A stretch of 8,729 bases of DNA from Actinomycetes bacterium (lineage in GTDB: Bacteria; Actinomycetota; Actinomycetes; Actinomycetales; Cellulomonadaceae), in the NCBI GenBank assembly GCA_021793115.1, contig JAJYTJ010000109.1, positions 4,112-12,840 of the forward strand. Reading direction: 5' to 3'. The notes beneath the pieces are model-generated. The model made no database searches, was not told the origin of the DNA, and saw nothing but the letters and a program-made list of their open reading frames with translations. The translations under genes were made by a program, and so were the position numbers. Of this stretch, positions 1 through 6,711 are shown piece by piece. Every line of letters begins with the position of its first letter. Positions within the stretch are counted from its first letter, which is position 1.

Positions 1-1139
1 GCGGTACCGGTGCCGGCATGCGGGACCAGTGCCGAATGGAACTTCTCCGCCCCCTGACGTGAGGCGCGCCACTGGAAGAAGCTGATGCCGTCCGCGCCAC
101 GCGCCACGTGGGTCAACGAGTTGCGCGTCAGCTGGCCGGGAGCCTTGGCGATGTTGTAGGGCTGCCAGTTGACGGCCCCCGTCGACTGCTCCATCAGGAG
201 CCACGGTGCGCCGCCCGCCAGTCCGCGGGTGAGGTCAGCGGCGAAGGAGAGCTCGGTGACGGGGTCGCCGAGGCGGTGGTCGAGGTAGTGGTCGTTCGCC
301 ACGACGTCCACCGCGGGGGCCCACGACCAGTAGTCCAGGTTCCGGATGTGCGCCGTGACCATGAAGTTCGTCGTGATCGGCGCCGCGGAGTACCGAAGGA
401 TGATGTCGGCCTCCTGGCGGTAGTGGTCCAGCAGCTGTGCGGAGCTGAACCGGTGGAAGTCGATCGCCTGGGTCGGGTTGCCGAGCGAGAGCGTCAGCCG
501 GGGCGGCAGGATCTCGTCCCAGGCGCTGTAGCGCTGGCTCCAGAAGCTGGTACCCCAGGCCTCGTTGAGCGCCTCGATCGAGCCGTACCTGCGCCGCAGC
601 CAGTGCCGGAAGGCCGCGGCCGACTCGTCGCAGTAGCACAGCGCGTTGTGGCAGCCGAGCTCGTTGGACACGTGCCAGAGCGCCACCGCGGGGTGGCTGC
701 CGTACCGTTCGGCCACCTTCTCGACCAGGGCCAGGGCGTGCTCGCGGAACACGGGCGAGCTGGGGCACCATGCCTGGCGGCCTCCGGGGAAGCGGGTCGT
801 GCCGTCCGCCATCGTGGGGAGGATCTCGGGGTGCAGCGCGGTCAGCCAGGGCGGTGGGGAGGACGTGCCGGTGCCGAGGTTGACGCGGATGCCGTGGGAG
901 TGCAGCAGCTCGATCACCGCATCGAGAGCTGCCCAGTCGTACTCGCCGGGACGGGGTTCGACCTGCGACCACCCGAAGATGTTGATCGCGACCAGGTCGA
1001 CCCCGGCTTCGTGCATGAGTGCGACATCGTCGAGCCAGACGTCGGGTCCCCACTGCTCCGGGTTGTAGTCGCAGCCGTAGGCGATCCCGTGCGGGGTGGT
1101 GGAGGGCGTCCCGAGGATGCGTGCCGCCGGCGAGTGCAT
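1..1139 (-). CDS. GH42 beta-galactosidase, N-terminal 379 residues (runs off the left edge)
   Basis: Hydrolyses terminal beta-D-galactosides, probably in the cytoplasm since no signal peptide is visible. The reading frame stays open from the ATG at 1139 to the window edge. GH42 hallmarks in order: GCDYNPEQW (residues 22-30), HVSNELG (156-162) with the likely acid/base Glu160, LLMEQSTG (314-321) with the likely nucleophile Glu317, and FFQWRASRQGAEKFHSALVP (354-373). Cys125, Cys163, Cys168 and Cys170 match the position of the zinc-binding cysteine cluster of many GH42 enzymes (inference). GH42 proteins are usually about 650-700 residues, so roughly 55% of the protein is present, covering most of the TIM barrel. 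The start is supported by GGGAG a few bases upstream. It is divergent from the LacI-type gene at 1306 and probably controlled by it through the palindromes between them. The family call is very secure; the exact natural substrate is not. Confidence 0.95.
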   Translation of the reverse strand, partial: MHSPAARILGTPSTTPHGIAYGCDYNPEQWGPDVWLDDVALMHEAGVDLVAINIFGWSQVEPRPGEYDWAALDAVIELLHSHGIRVNLGTGTSSPPPWLTALHPEILPTMADGTTRFPGGRQAWCPSSPVFREHALALVEKVAERYGSHPAVALWHVSNELGCHNALCYCDESAAAFRHWLRRRYGSIEALNEAWGTSFWSQRYSAWDEILPPRLTLSLGNPTQAIDFHRFSSAQLLDHYRQEADIILRYSAAPITTNFMVTAHIRNLDYWSWAPAVDVVANDHYLDHRLGDPVTELSFAADLTRGLAGGAPWLLMEQSTGAVNWQPYNIAKAPGQLTRNSLTHVARGADGISFFQWRASRQGAEKFHSALVPHAGTGT

Positions 1140-1189
1140 GTGCTCCCTTTGCTCGTGCTGTGACGAGTCGGTCCCCAGGCCGGAGCACG

Positions 1190-1207
1190 TGTGTGCACGT
1201 GCACACA
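1190..1207. promoter_or_regulatory. Perfect 18-bp LacI-type operator (site 1)
   Basis: TGTGTGCACGTGCACACA is a perfect palindrome with the central CG typical of LacI-family operators. It lies 51 bases upstream of the GH42 start codon, in the divergent intergenic region next to a LacI-family gene. Binding by that regulator is inferred. Confidence 0.8.
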
Positions 1208-1235
1208 TTGGAGAGCACGATCTCGACGGTGAGAA

Positions 1236-1253
1236 TGTGTGAACGTGTACACA
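1236..1253. promoter_or_regulatory. Second, imperfect LacI-type operator (site 2)
   Basis: TGTGTGAACGTGTACACA differs from site 1 at two of 18 positions and pairs at 7 of 9 positions between half-sites. Its centre is 46 bp from the centre of site 1. It ends 18 bases before the -35 of the regulator promoter, so it fits autoregulation or a looped repressor complex spanning both promoters (inference). Confidence 0.7.
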
Positions 1254-1271
1254 CTAGGGGCGCACCCGCCC

Positions 1272-1299
1272 TTGGTCAACCGGTCCCCGGCGCTACTGT
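1272..1299 (+). promoter_or_regulatory. Sigma-70-like promoter of the LacI-type regulator, probably leaderless
   Basis: TTGGTC (1272-1277), a 16-base spacer, then TACTGT (1294-1299). The GTG at 1306 lies seven bases past the -10 box, which is where transcription would begin, and there is no Shine-Dalgarno sequence before it. Together this suggests a leaderless mRNA starting with GTG, which is common in actinobacteria. Confidence 0.5.
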
Positions 1300-1305
1300 G
1301 GCTGC

Positions 1306-2325
1306 GTGCCACGCCCCCGCCCGCCGCGCAGGCGGGCCACCATGCTCGACGTCGCCAACCAGGCGGGTGTCTCCCGTGGCACCGTCAGTCGCGTCCTGAA
1401 CGGCGGCTACGTGTCGGTCGACGCGCGGGACGCGATCGAGGCGGCCATCGCCAAGGTGGGCTACGTCCCGAACACCGCCGCGCGCAACCTCGTGATGCAG
1501 CAGTCCCGGGCCGTGGGTTTCATCGTCCACGAGCCGCATGCGCTCTTCCTCGAGGACCCCAACATCGGGTCGATCATGCTGGGCGCGAACGCGGTCCTCT
1601 CGCAGTCCGACTACCAGCTCGTCTGCCTGGTGATCGACTCGGAACGCGACATGACACGGGTCGCGCGCTACCTCAGCGGCGGCTTCATGGACGGCGCGAT
1701 CATCGTCTCCGCGCGTGCGCACGACCCCATCACGCAGGTTGTGTCCCAGCTGGCTCTTCCGACGACGTTCGTCGGCCACCCGCCGGACCTTCATCGGCTG
1801 CCCTTCGTCGGGATCGACAACTTCTCCTCCGCGAAGGCGATCACCGAACGACTCCTCGCCACGGGTCGCCAACGCGTCGCGATGATCGCGGCGGCGCTCG
1901 ACCGCGACTCCGGCGCGGACCGTCTCGCCGGCTTCCGTGCCGCCCTCGGCGAGAAGTTCGACCCGGCTCGTATCGCAGAGGTCCCGCTGTACGAGTACTC
2001 GGCCGGCATCGTCGGCATGCGCGCGCTGCTCGATCGCGACCCGGAGATCGACGGCGTCTTCGCGGCCTCCGACGCCGTCGCCGCAGGAGCTCTCGAGGCT
2101 CTGCGCGAGGCCGGCCGGTCCGTCCCGACCGATGTCGGGGTCGTGGGATTCGACGACAGCTCGTGGGCGCTGCGCTGCCATCCGGCACTGTCCACGGTGC
2201 ACCAACCGGCCTCCGGTCTCGGCCAACGCGCGGCCGAGCTCGTCCTGAACCAGCTCCAGGGCGAGAAGCCCGATCTGGGCGGGGTCGTCCTCGACACGCC
2301 GATCGTGTGGCGCGAGTCGGCGTGA
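1306..2325 (+). CDS. LacI-family transcriptional regulator
   Basis: A sugar-responsive DNA-binding repressor of 339 residues, the normal LacI-family length. The N-terminal helix-turn-helix spans about residues 13-33 (MLDVANQAGVSRGTVSRVLN), followed by the hinge around YVPNTAARNLV (58-68). The periplasmic-binding-protein-like ligand domain follows, with VGIDNFSSAKAI, DRLAGFRAALGE, DGVFAASDAVAAGAL and VGVVGFDDSSWA. The family motif STVHQP, usually TTVRQP, comes near the C-terminus. The GTG at 1306 is preferred over the ATG at 1342 because the basic leader PRPRPPRRRAT is usual in actinobacterial members and the promoter geometry fits a leaderless start there. Starting at 1342 would begin right at the first HTH helix. 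It lies divergent from the GH42 gene with two palindromes between, so it probably represses that gene and itself and is released by galactose or a related sugar. The ligand is inferred from the neighbour only. Confidence 0.95.
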   Translation: MPRPRPPRRRATMLDVANQAGVSRGTVSRVLNGGYVSVDARDAIEAAIAKVGYVPNTAARNLVMQQSRAVGFIVHEPHALFLEDPNIGSIMLGANAVLSQSDYQLVCLVIDSERDMTRVARYLSGGFMDGAIIVSARAHDPITQVVSQLALPTTFVGHPPDLHRLPFVGIDNFSSAKAITERLLATGRQRVAMIAAALDRDSGADRLAGFRAALGEKFDPARIAEVPLYEYSAGIVGMRALLDRDPEIDGVFAASDAVAAGALEALREAGRSVPTDVGVVGFDDSSWALRCHPALSTVHQPASGLGQRAAELVLNQLQGEKPDLGGVVLDTPIVWRESA

Positions 2326-2449
2326 CCGCGCGCACGGCCGTCGCGTCGGCGACATTCGTCGGGCGCGGTGGTGGCGAGACAGCCGCCGTTTCGCGCATCC
2401 GAGCGGCGCCGTGCCGTGCCCTCGGCTTGTCCCTCGAGTCGTTGCCGCC

Positions 2450-2470
2450 ACCGTGGCGAGCTGCCACGGT
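2450..2470 (+). terminator. Hairpin, possible terminator after the LacI-type gene
   Basis: ACCGTGGC (2450-2457), a five-base loop GAGCT, then GCCACGGT (2463-2470): a perfect 8-bp stem. It is followed by CCGCTTCTTG, only weakly T-rich. It lies 124 bases past the regulator's stop codon, so it could end that transcript, but the distance and missing T-tract keep the call tentative. Confidence 0.4.
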
Positions 2471-2560
2471 CCGCTTCTTGAGCACGTCACGGACGGGTGG
2501 GCCCTGCGGCGACGTCAGCGTCATCGGCAGGCAGCGACCAGCATGCCTCCCGTGCCCGCC

Positions 2561-2582
2561 GGCGGACTCCGCCCTCGGGCGG
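2561..2582. other. Two overlapping, mutually exclusive GC-rich hairpins
   Basis: GGCGGA-C-TCCGCC (2561-2573) and CCGCCC-TC-GGGCGG (2569-2582) share the segment CCGCC, so only one can form at a time. The very small loops make both weak as drawn. They lie just upstream of the padR operator. They may be composition noise from GC-rich DNA. Confidence 0.25.
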
Positions 2583-2600
2583 CGTGATGACGAGCTCGGT

Positions 2601-2632
2601 GCGATAGTGAGCGATGTGTCGTTAACTATCGC
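2601..2632. promoter_or_regulatory. Inverted repeat before padR, likely PadR operator and promoter region
   Basis: GCGATAGT (2601-2608) and ACTATCGC (2625-2632) are perfect 8-bp inverted arms separated by 16 bases. This is an AT-rich island in otherwise GC-rich DNA, with GTTAACTAT providing a plausible -10-like element inside the right arm. It sits 17 bases upstream of the padR start codon. PadR repressors commonly bind such dyads in their own promoters, so autorepression of padR and the following ubiB-like gene is the natural reading (inference). Confidence 0.6.
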
Positions 2633-2649
2633 GATCGAGAGGATCTGAC

Positions 2650-3195
2650 ATGCACCACCACGGCGGAAACTTCCCTGGTCCCGATTTCGGCAGCTTCGCA
2701 CGCAGCTTCGCGGGGTTCGGCATGGGGGGACCGGGCTACGGGTACCCGGGGCGGGCGCGGCGCGGGGACATCCGCCCCGCGGTGCTGCGGGTGCTGGCCG
2801 ACGAGCCGATGCACGGCTACCAGATCATCCAGGAGATCTCCCGGCGCAGCGGGGGCACGTGGAACCCCAGTGCCGGCTCCGTGTATCCCACGTTGCAGAT
2901 GCTCGCCGACGAGGGCCTGGTCGTCGCGAAGGAGACCAGCGGCAAGAGGGTGTTCTCGCTCACCGAGGCCGGCACGGCGGCGGTGGCGGACCTGGCCGAC
3001 GAGCCGGCGCCGTGGGACCTGGCAGCCGCCAGCTCCGACCTGAGCGGTCGCGCGGCGCTCCGCGATGCCGGTGGCCGACTGGCCGCGGCGGTGCTGCAGA
3101 TCGCGAGGTCCGGCGACAAGACTCAGGTCATGTCGACCATCGAGATCCTCGACGCCGCGCGCAAGCAGGTCTACACCCTGCTCGCCCAGGACTGA
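2650..3195 (+). CDS. PadR-family transcriptional regulator
   Basis: A winged-helix repressor of 181 residues. The N-terminus (2-37) is low-complexity, with MHHHGG and many Gly, Phe and Pro, ending in the basic GRARRGD. The winged helix covers about 38-115, with the PadR signatures MHGYQII (54-60), GSVYPTLQMLADEGLV (76-91) and the wing KRVFSLTEAG (99-108). The C-terminal 50 residues look helical and probably form the dimerisation arm. GAGAGGA, six bases before the ATG at 2650, fixes the start. The next gene begins three bases after the stop codon, so the two form an operon. It probably senses a small hydrophobic or stress ligand and controls its own operon through the inverted repeat upstream. 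The ligand is unknown. The His/Gly-rich tail could bind metal, but similar tails are frequent in actinobacterial PadR proteins. Confidence 0.93.
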   Translation: MHHHGGNFPGPDFGSFARSFAGFGMGGPGYGYPGRARRGDIRPAVLRVLADEPMHGYQIIQEISRRSGGTWNPSAGSVYPTLQMLADEGLVVAKETSGKRVFSLTEAGTAAVADLADEPAPWDLAAASSDLSGRAALRDAGGRLAAAVLQIARSGDKTQVMSTIEILDAARKQVYTLLAQD

Positions 3196-3198
3196 GAC

Positions 3199-4878
3199 GT
3201 GACGGAGGCCCCTCGGCTGCGCGCACGCTACCGGCGGATCGTCACGTTCTTCGCCGGGGTCACGGCGAGGTTCATCTTCTGGGAGATCGTCCTGCCCAAG
3301 ATCGGTCTGGGACGGTGGTCCAACGGCAACCGGAGCGCCCGGAACCGTCGCACCGCGGTGCGGTTCCGGGCACTCGCGCTGTCGATGGGTGGCCTGATGA
3401 TCAAGGTGGGCCAGTTCCTCTCGGCCCGCCTGGACGTGCTGCCGGCCGAGATCACCGACGAGCTGGCCGGCCTGCAGGACGAGGTGCCTGCGGCCTCGTT
3501 CGCGGACATCCGGGAGCGCGCCGAGGAGGAGCTGGGACGCACGCTGGCCGCGGCCTTCCGGAGCTTCGACGAGACGCCGATGGCCGCGGCGTCGCTCGGG
3601 CAGGCGCACCGGGCGGTGCTGTGGGACGCCGACGCGGCGGAGACGGGCTTCGCGCAGGTCGTCGTCAAGGTGCAGCGACCGGCGATCGACCAGATCGTCG
3701 CCGTCGACCTCGCGGCCCTGCGTCGCGTGGGTGGCTGGCTGACGCGGTACCGGCCCGTGAGCAGCCGGGCCGACGTCCCGGCGCTCGTGGAGGAGTTCGC
3801 GGCCACCACGCTGGAGGAGATCGACTACACGGCCGAGGCGCGCAACGCCGAGCACTTCCGCTGGGTGTTCGAGAACGACGACGAGATCGTGGTGCCCCGG
3901 GTGGCCTGGGAGCACTCTCGGCTGCGGGCGCTCACGCTCGAGGACGTCTCGGCGATCCGGATCGGCGACTACGACGCGATCACCGCCGCGGGCATAGACC
4001 GCGCGCGGGTCGCCGAGAAGCTGGTGGAGACCTACCTGCAGCAGATCTTCGACGACGGCGTCTTCCACGCCGACCCGCACCCGGGCAACCTCTTCGTGGC
4101 GCCCGTCGAGGGGCGGCCCGGGGACTTCCGGCTGACGTTCGTCGACTTCGGCATGGTGGGACGGGTGCCCGACACGCTCCGTACCTCGCTGCGGGAGGCG
4201 TTGATCGCCGTCGGCACCCAGGACTCGTCCCGCCTGGTCAACGCCTTCGCGTCCATGGGCGTGCTGCTGCCCACCGCCGACACCAAGCTCCTGGACCTGG
4301 CCGTGGCCCAGGTGTTCGACCGGTTCGGCGGCATGGCGATGAGCGACCTGCGCAATGTCAGCCCCAAGGAGATGCGGGACATCGGCCTGCAGTTCCGCGA
4401 GCTGCTGGTGAGCATGCCGTTCCAGCTGCCGGAGAACCTGCTGCTGCTCGGCCGGACGCTGGCGGTCCTGTCGGGCATGTGCGCCGGCCTGAACCCCGAG
4501 TTCAACCTCTGGACCTCGATCACCCCGTACGCCGCCACGCTGGTCTCCGGAGATGCCGGCGGCGGCGGGCTGTGGAGCACCGTCACCAGCGAGGGCACCA
4601 AGATCGTGCAGTCGCTGGTGGCGCTTCCCGGGCGTGTCGACCGCATCCTCACCCTCGTCGAGCGTGGCGACCTGTCGGTGAAGGCGCCGATGCTCGACCT
4701 TCGGGTGCGGCAGCTGGACCGGTCGGTGCAGCGGATCCCCATGGCGATCGTGTTCGCGGCGCTCCTGCTGGCCGGTGCGGTGCTCTACGCGGCCGAGCCG
4801 ACTCTCGCGAAGGTGCTGATGGCCGTGTCGGTCCTGCCGCTGATCGGCGCGCTGCGCCGCGGGCCGCGGCACCGGTAG
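3199..4878 (+). CDS. UbiB/ABC1 (AarF)-family atypical kinase-like membrane protein
   Basis: A protein-kinase-like fold that binds and hydrolyses ATP, linked in other organisms to isoprenoid-quinone and membrane-lipid metabolism. Actinobacteria normally use menaquinone, so the substrate here is unknown. Of 559 residues, visible motifs are KVGQ (69-72, the KxGQ lid), the Ala-rich nucleotide loop AAASLGQ (129-135) replacing the Gly-rich loop, VVVKVQRP with Lys157, EID (207-209, the ExD motif), the catalytic HADPHPGN (290-297) and DFG (316-318). All key residues are intact. The C-terminus (about 513-555) contains two hydrophobic segments, a membrane hairpin typical of the family. The GTG start lies three bases after the padR stop, with AGGA (3188-3191) seven bases upstream inside the padR end, so translation is probably coupled. 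It is likely co-repressed by PadR. Part of this gene is duplicated in broken form at 8437-8729. Confidence 0.93.
   Translation: MTEAPRLRARYRRIVTFFAGVTARFIFWEIVLPKIGLGRWSNGNRSARNRRTAVRFRALALSMGGLMIKVGQFLSARLDVLPAEITDELAGLQDEVPAASFADIRERAEEELGRTLAAAFRSFDETPMAAASLGQAHRAVLWDADAAETGFAQVVVKVQRPAIDQIVAVDLAALRRVGGWLTRYRPVSSRADVPALVEEFAATTLEEIDYTAEARNAEHFRWVFENDDEIVVPRVAWEHSRLRALTLEDVSAIRIGDYDAITAAGIDRARVAEKLVETYLQQIFDDGVFHADPHPGNLFVAPVEGRPGDFRLTFVDFGMVGRVPDTLRTSLREALIAVGTQDSSRLVNAFASMGVLLPTADTKLLDLAVAQVFDRFGGMAMSDLRNVSPKEMRDIGLQFRELLVSMPFQLPENLLLLGRTLAVLSGMCAGLNPEFNLWTSITPYAATLVSGDAGGGGLWSTVTSEGTKIVQSLVALPGRVDRILTLVERGDLSVKAPMLDLRVRQLDRSVQRIPMAIVFAALLLAGAVLYAAEPTLAKVLMAVSVLPLIGALRRGPRHR
3983..4390 (+). 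repeat. Source segment of a broken direct repeat (intact copy inside the ubiB-like gene)
   Basis: Bases 3983-4159 recur at 8437-8613 with three differences (3996 A to C, 4007 G to A, 4092 C to G). Bases 4278-4390 recur at 8617-8729 without any difference. Bases 4160-4277 are absent from the second copy. Both copies are in the same orientation, about 4.4 kb apart. Confidence 0.95.
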
Positions 4879-4969
4879 CCCAGGTCCTCGGCACTCCAGG
4901 CGTGACGCCGCTGCCTCACTCCTCGGCGTCCAGCCGGTCTTGCCGCCTCATCTCGGCACCGGGGGCCCT

Positions 4970-5004
4970 GTCGAGGGCGGCTTGGAGCCCACGAGCCGCT
5001 CGAC
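4970..5004 (-). terminator. Bulged hairpin between convergent genes, possible terminator
   Basis: Left arm GTCGAGGGCGGCT (4970-4982) pairs with right arm AGCCGCTCGAC (4994-5004), giving 11 pairs with a two-base bulge and an 11-base loop. It starts two bases past the TAA stop of the SHOCT gene and lies about 90 bases past the ubiB-like stop. No T-tract follows on either strand. It may act from both sides. Confidence 0.4.
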
Positions 5005-5006
5005 CC

Positions 5007-5303
5007 TTACCTGCGCTCCGACCGGCCCGGGGCTCCGCCCGCTTGACGGCGCAGCACGTCGGTCCGCTCCAGCAGCTCGGCGCGGTCGATCTCGCCGCGG
5101 GCGTACCGGGCGCGCACCAGCTCCACCGCGGGGTCGTCCGTCACGGGGCGCCCGGCGGGCTGCAGGGCGTGGCGCAGCATCCGCAGCGCGACGGGGATCG
5201 CCGCGGCCCAGAACAGCAGGTAGGCCGCCATCGACACCACGCCCAGCACCCGTGAGTCGTGCCGGGCCAGCAACGCGGCGCTGTGCTCGTAGAACGGGTG
5301 CAT
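5007..5303 (-). CDS. Small single-helix membrane protein with C-terminal SHOCT domain
   Basis: 98 residues. A short N-terminus leads into one hydrophobic helix at about 19-43 (VLGVVSMAAYLLFWAAAIPVAL). The SHOCT motif at about 58-86 follows: DPAVELVRARYARGEIDRAELLERTDVLRR. SHOCT is a short two-helix module found at protein ends, thought to mediate oligomerisation or binding; its exact role is not settled. The start is the ATG at 5303, preceded by GGCGGAG and overlapping the stop codon of the radical SAM gene (TGATG), so the two are translationally coupled. A frame extending further upstream lies inside the radical SAM gene and is not protein-like. The coupling suggests it is made in step with the radical SAM protein, perhaps as a membrane partner (inference). 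TAA stop, then a hairpin. Confidence 0.87.
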   Translation of the reverse strand: MHPFYEHSAALLARHDSRVLGVVSMAAYLLFWAAAIPVALRMLRHALQPAGRPVTDDPAVELVRARYARGEIDRAELLERTDVLRRQAGGAPGRSERR

Positions 5304-6649
5304 CACTCCGCCTCTCGACCGGTCCACGTCGACGTCGGCACCGGGCGTTCCGTCAGCCGGCGAGCCAGCCACCACGCGGCACCACGGCGTCCCCGATCCG
5401 GCGCGGCCCAGGACACGCTCCGGCCCTCGTCGGGCGCGGCGGCCGCCCGCTCGTGGTGCTCCCGCAGCAGCTGCGCCCACAGCGGCTCGATCAGCCGGTA
5501 GGTCACCTGTCGTTCGAGGTCATGGAACACGTCGTACCCGCGGGGTGTGAGCCGCAGCGTGCCGTGGTCCGGGACGACGAGCCCGCAGGCCCGCGCCGCG
5601 GCCGTCGTCAACCGCACCGGCAGGAGGCCCGCGCGACCGTAGGCGCCGCGCAGTGCACCCTCGTCGAGAGCACCGGCGTAGGCCTGCCAGAACGCCTCGT
5701 ATGCTGCACCGCCGCCGTCCCCGAGGTGGAACCGCCGGGCCACCGGCAACCGACCTGCGTCGACCGCAGCGCGGTACGGCGCCAGCCCGAAATGGTTCAC
5801 CAGCAGGTCCCTGCCTGTGACCGAGCCGGCACCGGCGCCCATGCCGAGGAACCGGCGGCGCGTGATCGACGTGTACGGCTCGGCGCCGGTCCGCGCGAAC
5901 GTCCACACCGACCGGCGTTCGTACCCGCTGCGCCGCGCGATGCGATCCACCTCGGCCAGCACCGCGTGCTCCCGGCGCCGCGCGTGCCGGCCGGTGCCGA
6001 ACGGTGTGTAGCCGAACCGCATCAGCGGGTACGTGGACACCTGGGCCACGCCGGCGGCGAAGCACTCGGCCGCGTCCTCGAGGAACGCCGCCGCGCCTGG
6101 GTCGGCACCGGGCGCCTCCAGTGCGACGTCGAACATGAGGTCGACGTCCACGACCGCGAACCGGCCCACGGCGGCGGCCACCGCCGCACGGGACGCGGCC
6201 GCGTCGTGCGGCCGTCCCAACCGGCGCAGCACCGGGTCGTGGAACGACTGCGCACCGATGCTCACCGCGTCGAAACCGGCGGCGGCGAGCCGGTCGAGCC
6301 CGGCCGGGGTGGCGTGGGTGGGCAGCACCTCGACCGCACGCCGACCCGTGACCGGGAGGCAGTCGACGAGGTCGGCCAGGACCTCCGGGAAGAGCGTCGG
6401 CGTCCCGCCGCCGACGTACAGGGAGGTGAACGGCCCGAACGCCCGCAGGTGGGCGTCGGCCACCGCGTCGACCTCCTGCCGGAGCGTGGCGAGGTACGGC
6501 GTGCTCAACTCCTCCGCCGCCCGGACCTTGTTGTACGGACAGAACGGGCAGATCCAGGTGCAGAACGGGATGTGCACGTAGGCGCCCGCGGGCACGTCGA
6601 GCAGCCCGACGACGTCCGTAGCGCCCCGCAACGACGTCGCCGCGACCAT
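5303..6649 (-). CDS. HemN/HemW-type radical SAM protein
   Basis: Uses a [4Fe-4S] cluster to cleave S-adenosylmethionine. The cluster motif is C30-TWI-C34-PF-C37 (CX3CX2C) after YVHIPF, the usual HemN/HemW lead-in. GGGTPT follows at 80-85, then a barrel with SIGAQSFHDPVLRRLGRPHD, and a C-terminal region with SITRRRFLGMGAGAGSVTG and a winged-helix-like end (TLRLTPRGYDVFHDL). The length of 448 residues is close to HemN and to HutW/ChuW-like enzymes and longer than typical HemW. The cluster motif is followed by PYNK rather than the YCDF/YCxF of HemN/HemW, so it is probably a different subgroup. Coproporphyrinogen dehydrogenation, haem chaperoning and haem breakdown all remain possible; the substrate is unknown. 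The ATG at 6649 has GGGAGG nine bases upstream. The stop overlaps the SHOCT gene start. It lies 62 bases downstream of the membrane-protein gene, probably in one operon. Confidence 0.88.
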   Translation of the reverse strand: MVAATSLRGATDVVGLLDVPAGAYVHIPFCTWICPFCPYNKVRAAEELSTPYLATLRQEVDAVADAHLRAFGPFTSLYVGGGTPTLFPEVLADLVDCLPVTGRRAVEVLPTHATPAGLDRLAAAGFDAVSIGAQSFHDPVLRRLGRPHDAAASRAAVAAAVGRFAVVDVDLMFDVALEAPGADPGAAAFLEDAAECFAAGVAQVSTYPLMRFGYTPFGTGRHARRREHAVLAEVDRIARRSGYERRSVWTFARTGAEPYTSITRRRFLGMGAGAGSVTGRDLLVNHFGLAPYRAAVDAGRLPVARRFHLGDGGGAAYEAFWQAYAGALDEGALRGAYGRAGLLPVRLTTAAARACGLVVPDHGTLRLTPRGYDVFHDLERQVTYRLIEPLWAQLLREHHERAAAAPDEGRSVSWAAPDRGRRGAAWWLARRLTERPVPTSTWTGREAE

Positions 6650-6711
6650 GCGAAAGCACCTCCCGCTCGTGGGCGTCGGACGCCGCGACCCGCGACGCCG
6701 TTGCCGTGTCC

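Larger units (their letters stand above)
2326..2600. other. Gene-free stretch between the LacI-type gene and padR
   Basis: No frame here has a convincing start, ribosome binding site and protein-like composition on either strand. The stretch holds the hairpin at 2450-2470 and a pair of overlapping GC-rich hairpins at 2561-2582, listed separately. Nothing else is recognised; the first 120 bases carry no visible signal. Confidence 0.5.

Noticed and set aside
108..1163. Long open frame on the + strand (351 codons)
   Set aside because: It is antisense to the GH42 gene, whose translation matches the family along its full visible length. The + product is Arg/Gly/Val-rich with no family motif.
1204..1260. 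Possible promoter for the GH42 gene on the - strand
   Set aside because: TTCACA-like and CAATGT-like hexamers occur but never at 16-18 base spacing with a fair partner, so I could not place the promoter.
2626..4872. Very long open frame on the - strand (748 codons)
   Set aside because: It is antisense to padR and the ubiB-like gene. The product is full of His, Arg, Gln and Asp repeats typical of shadow frames in GC-rich coding DNA.
5304..5480. N-terminal extension of the SHOCT protein up to 5480
   Set aside because: It lies wholly inside the radical SAM gene and is not protein-like. The overlapping ATG at 5303 with GGCGGAG upstream is the credible start.
6672..6684. GGCGTCGGACGCC hairpin between the membrane-protein and radical SAM genes
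   Set aside because: The stem is short with almost no loop and no T-tract, lies just upstream of the radical SAM ribosome binding site, and is expected by chance at this base composition.
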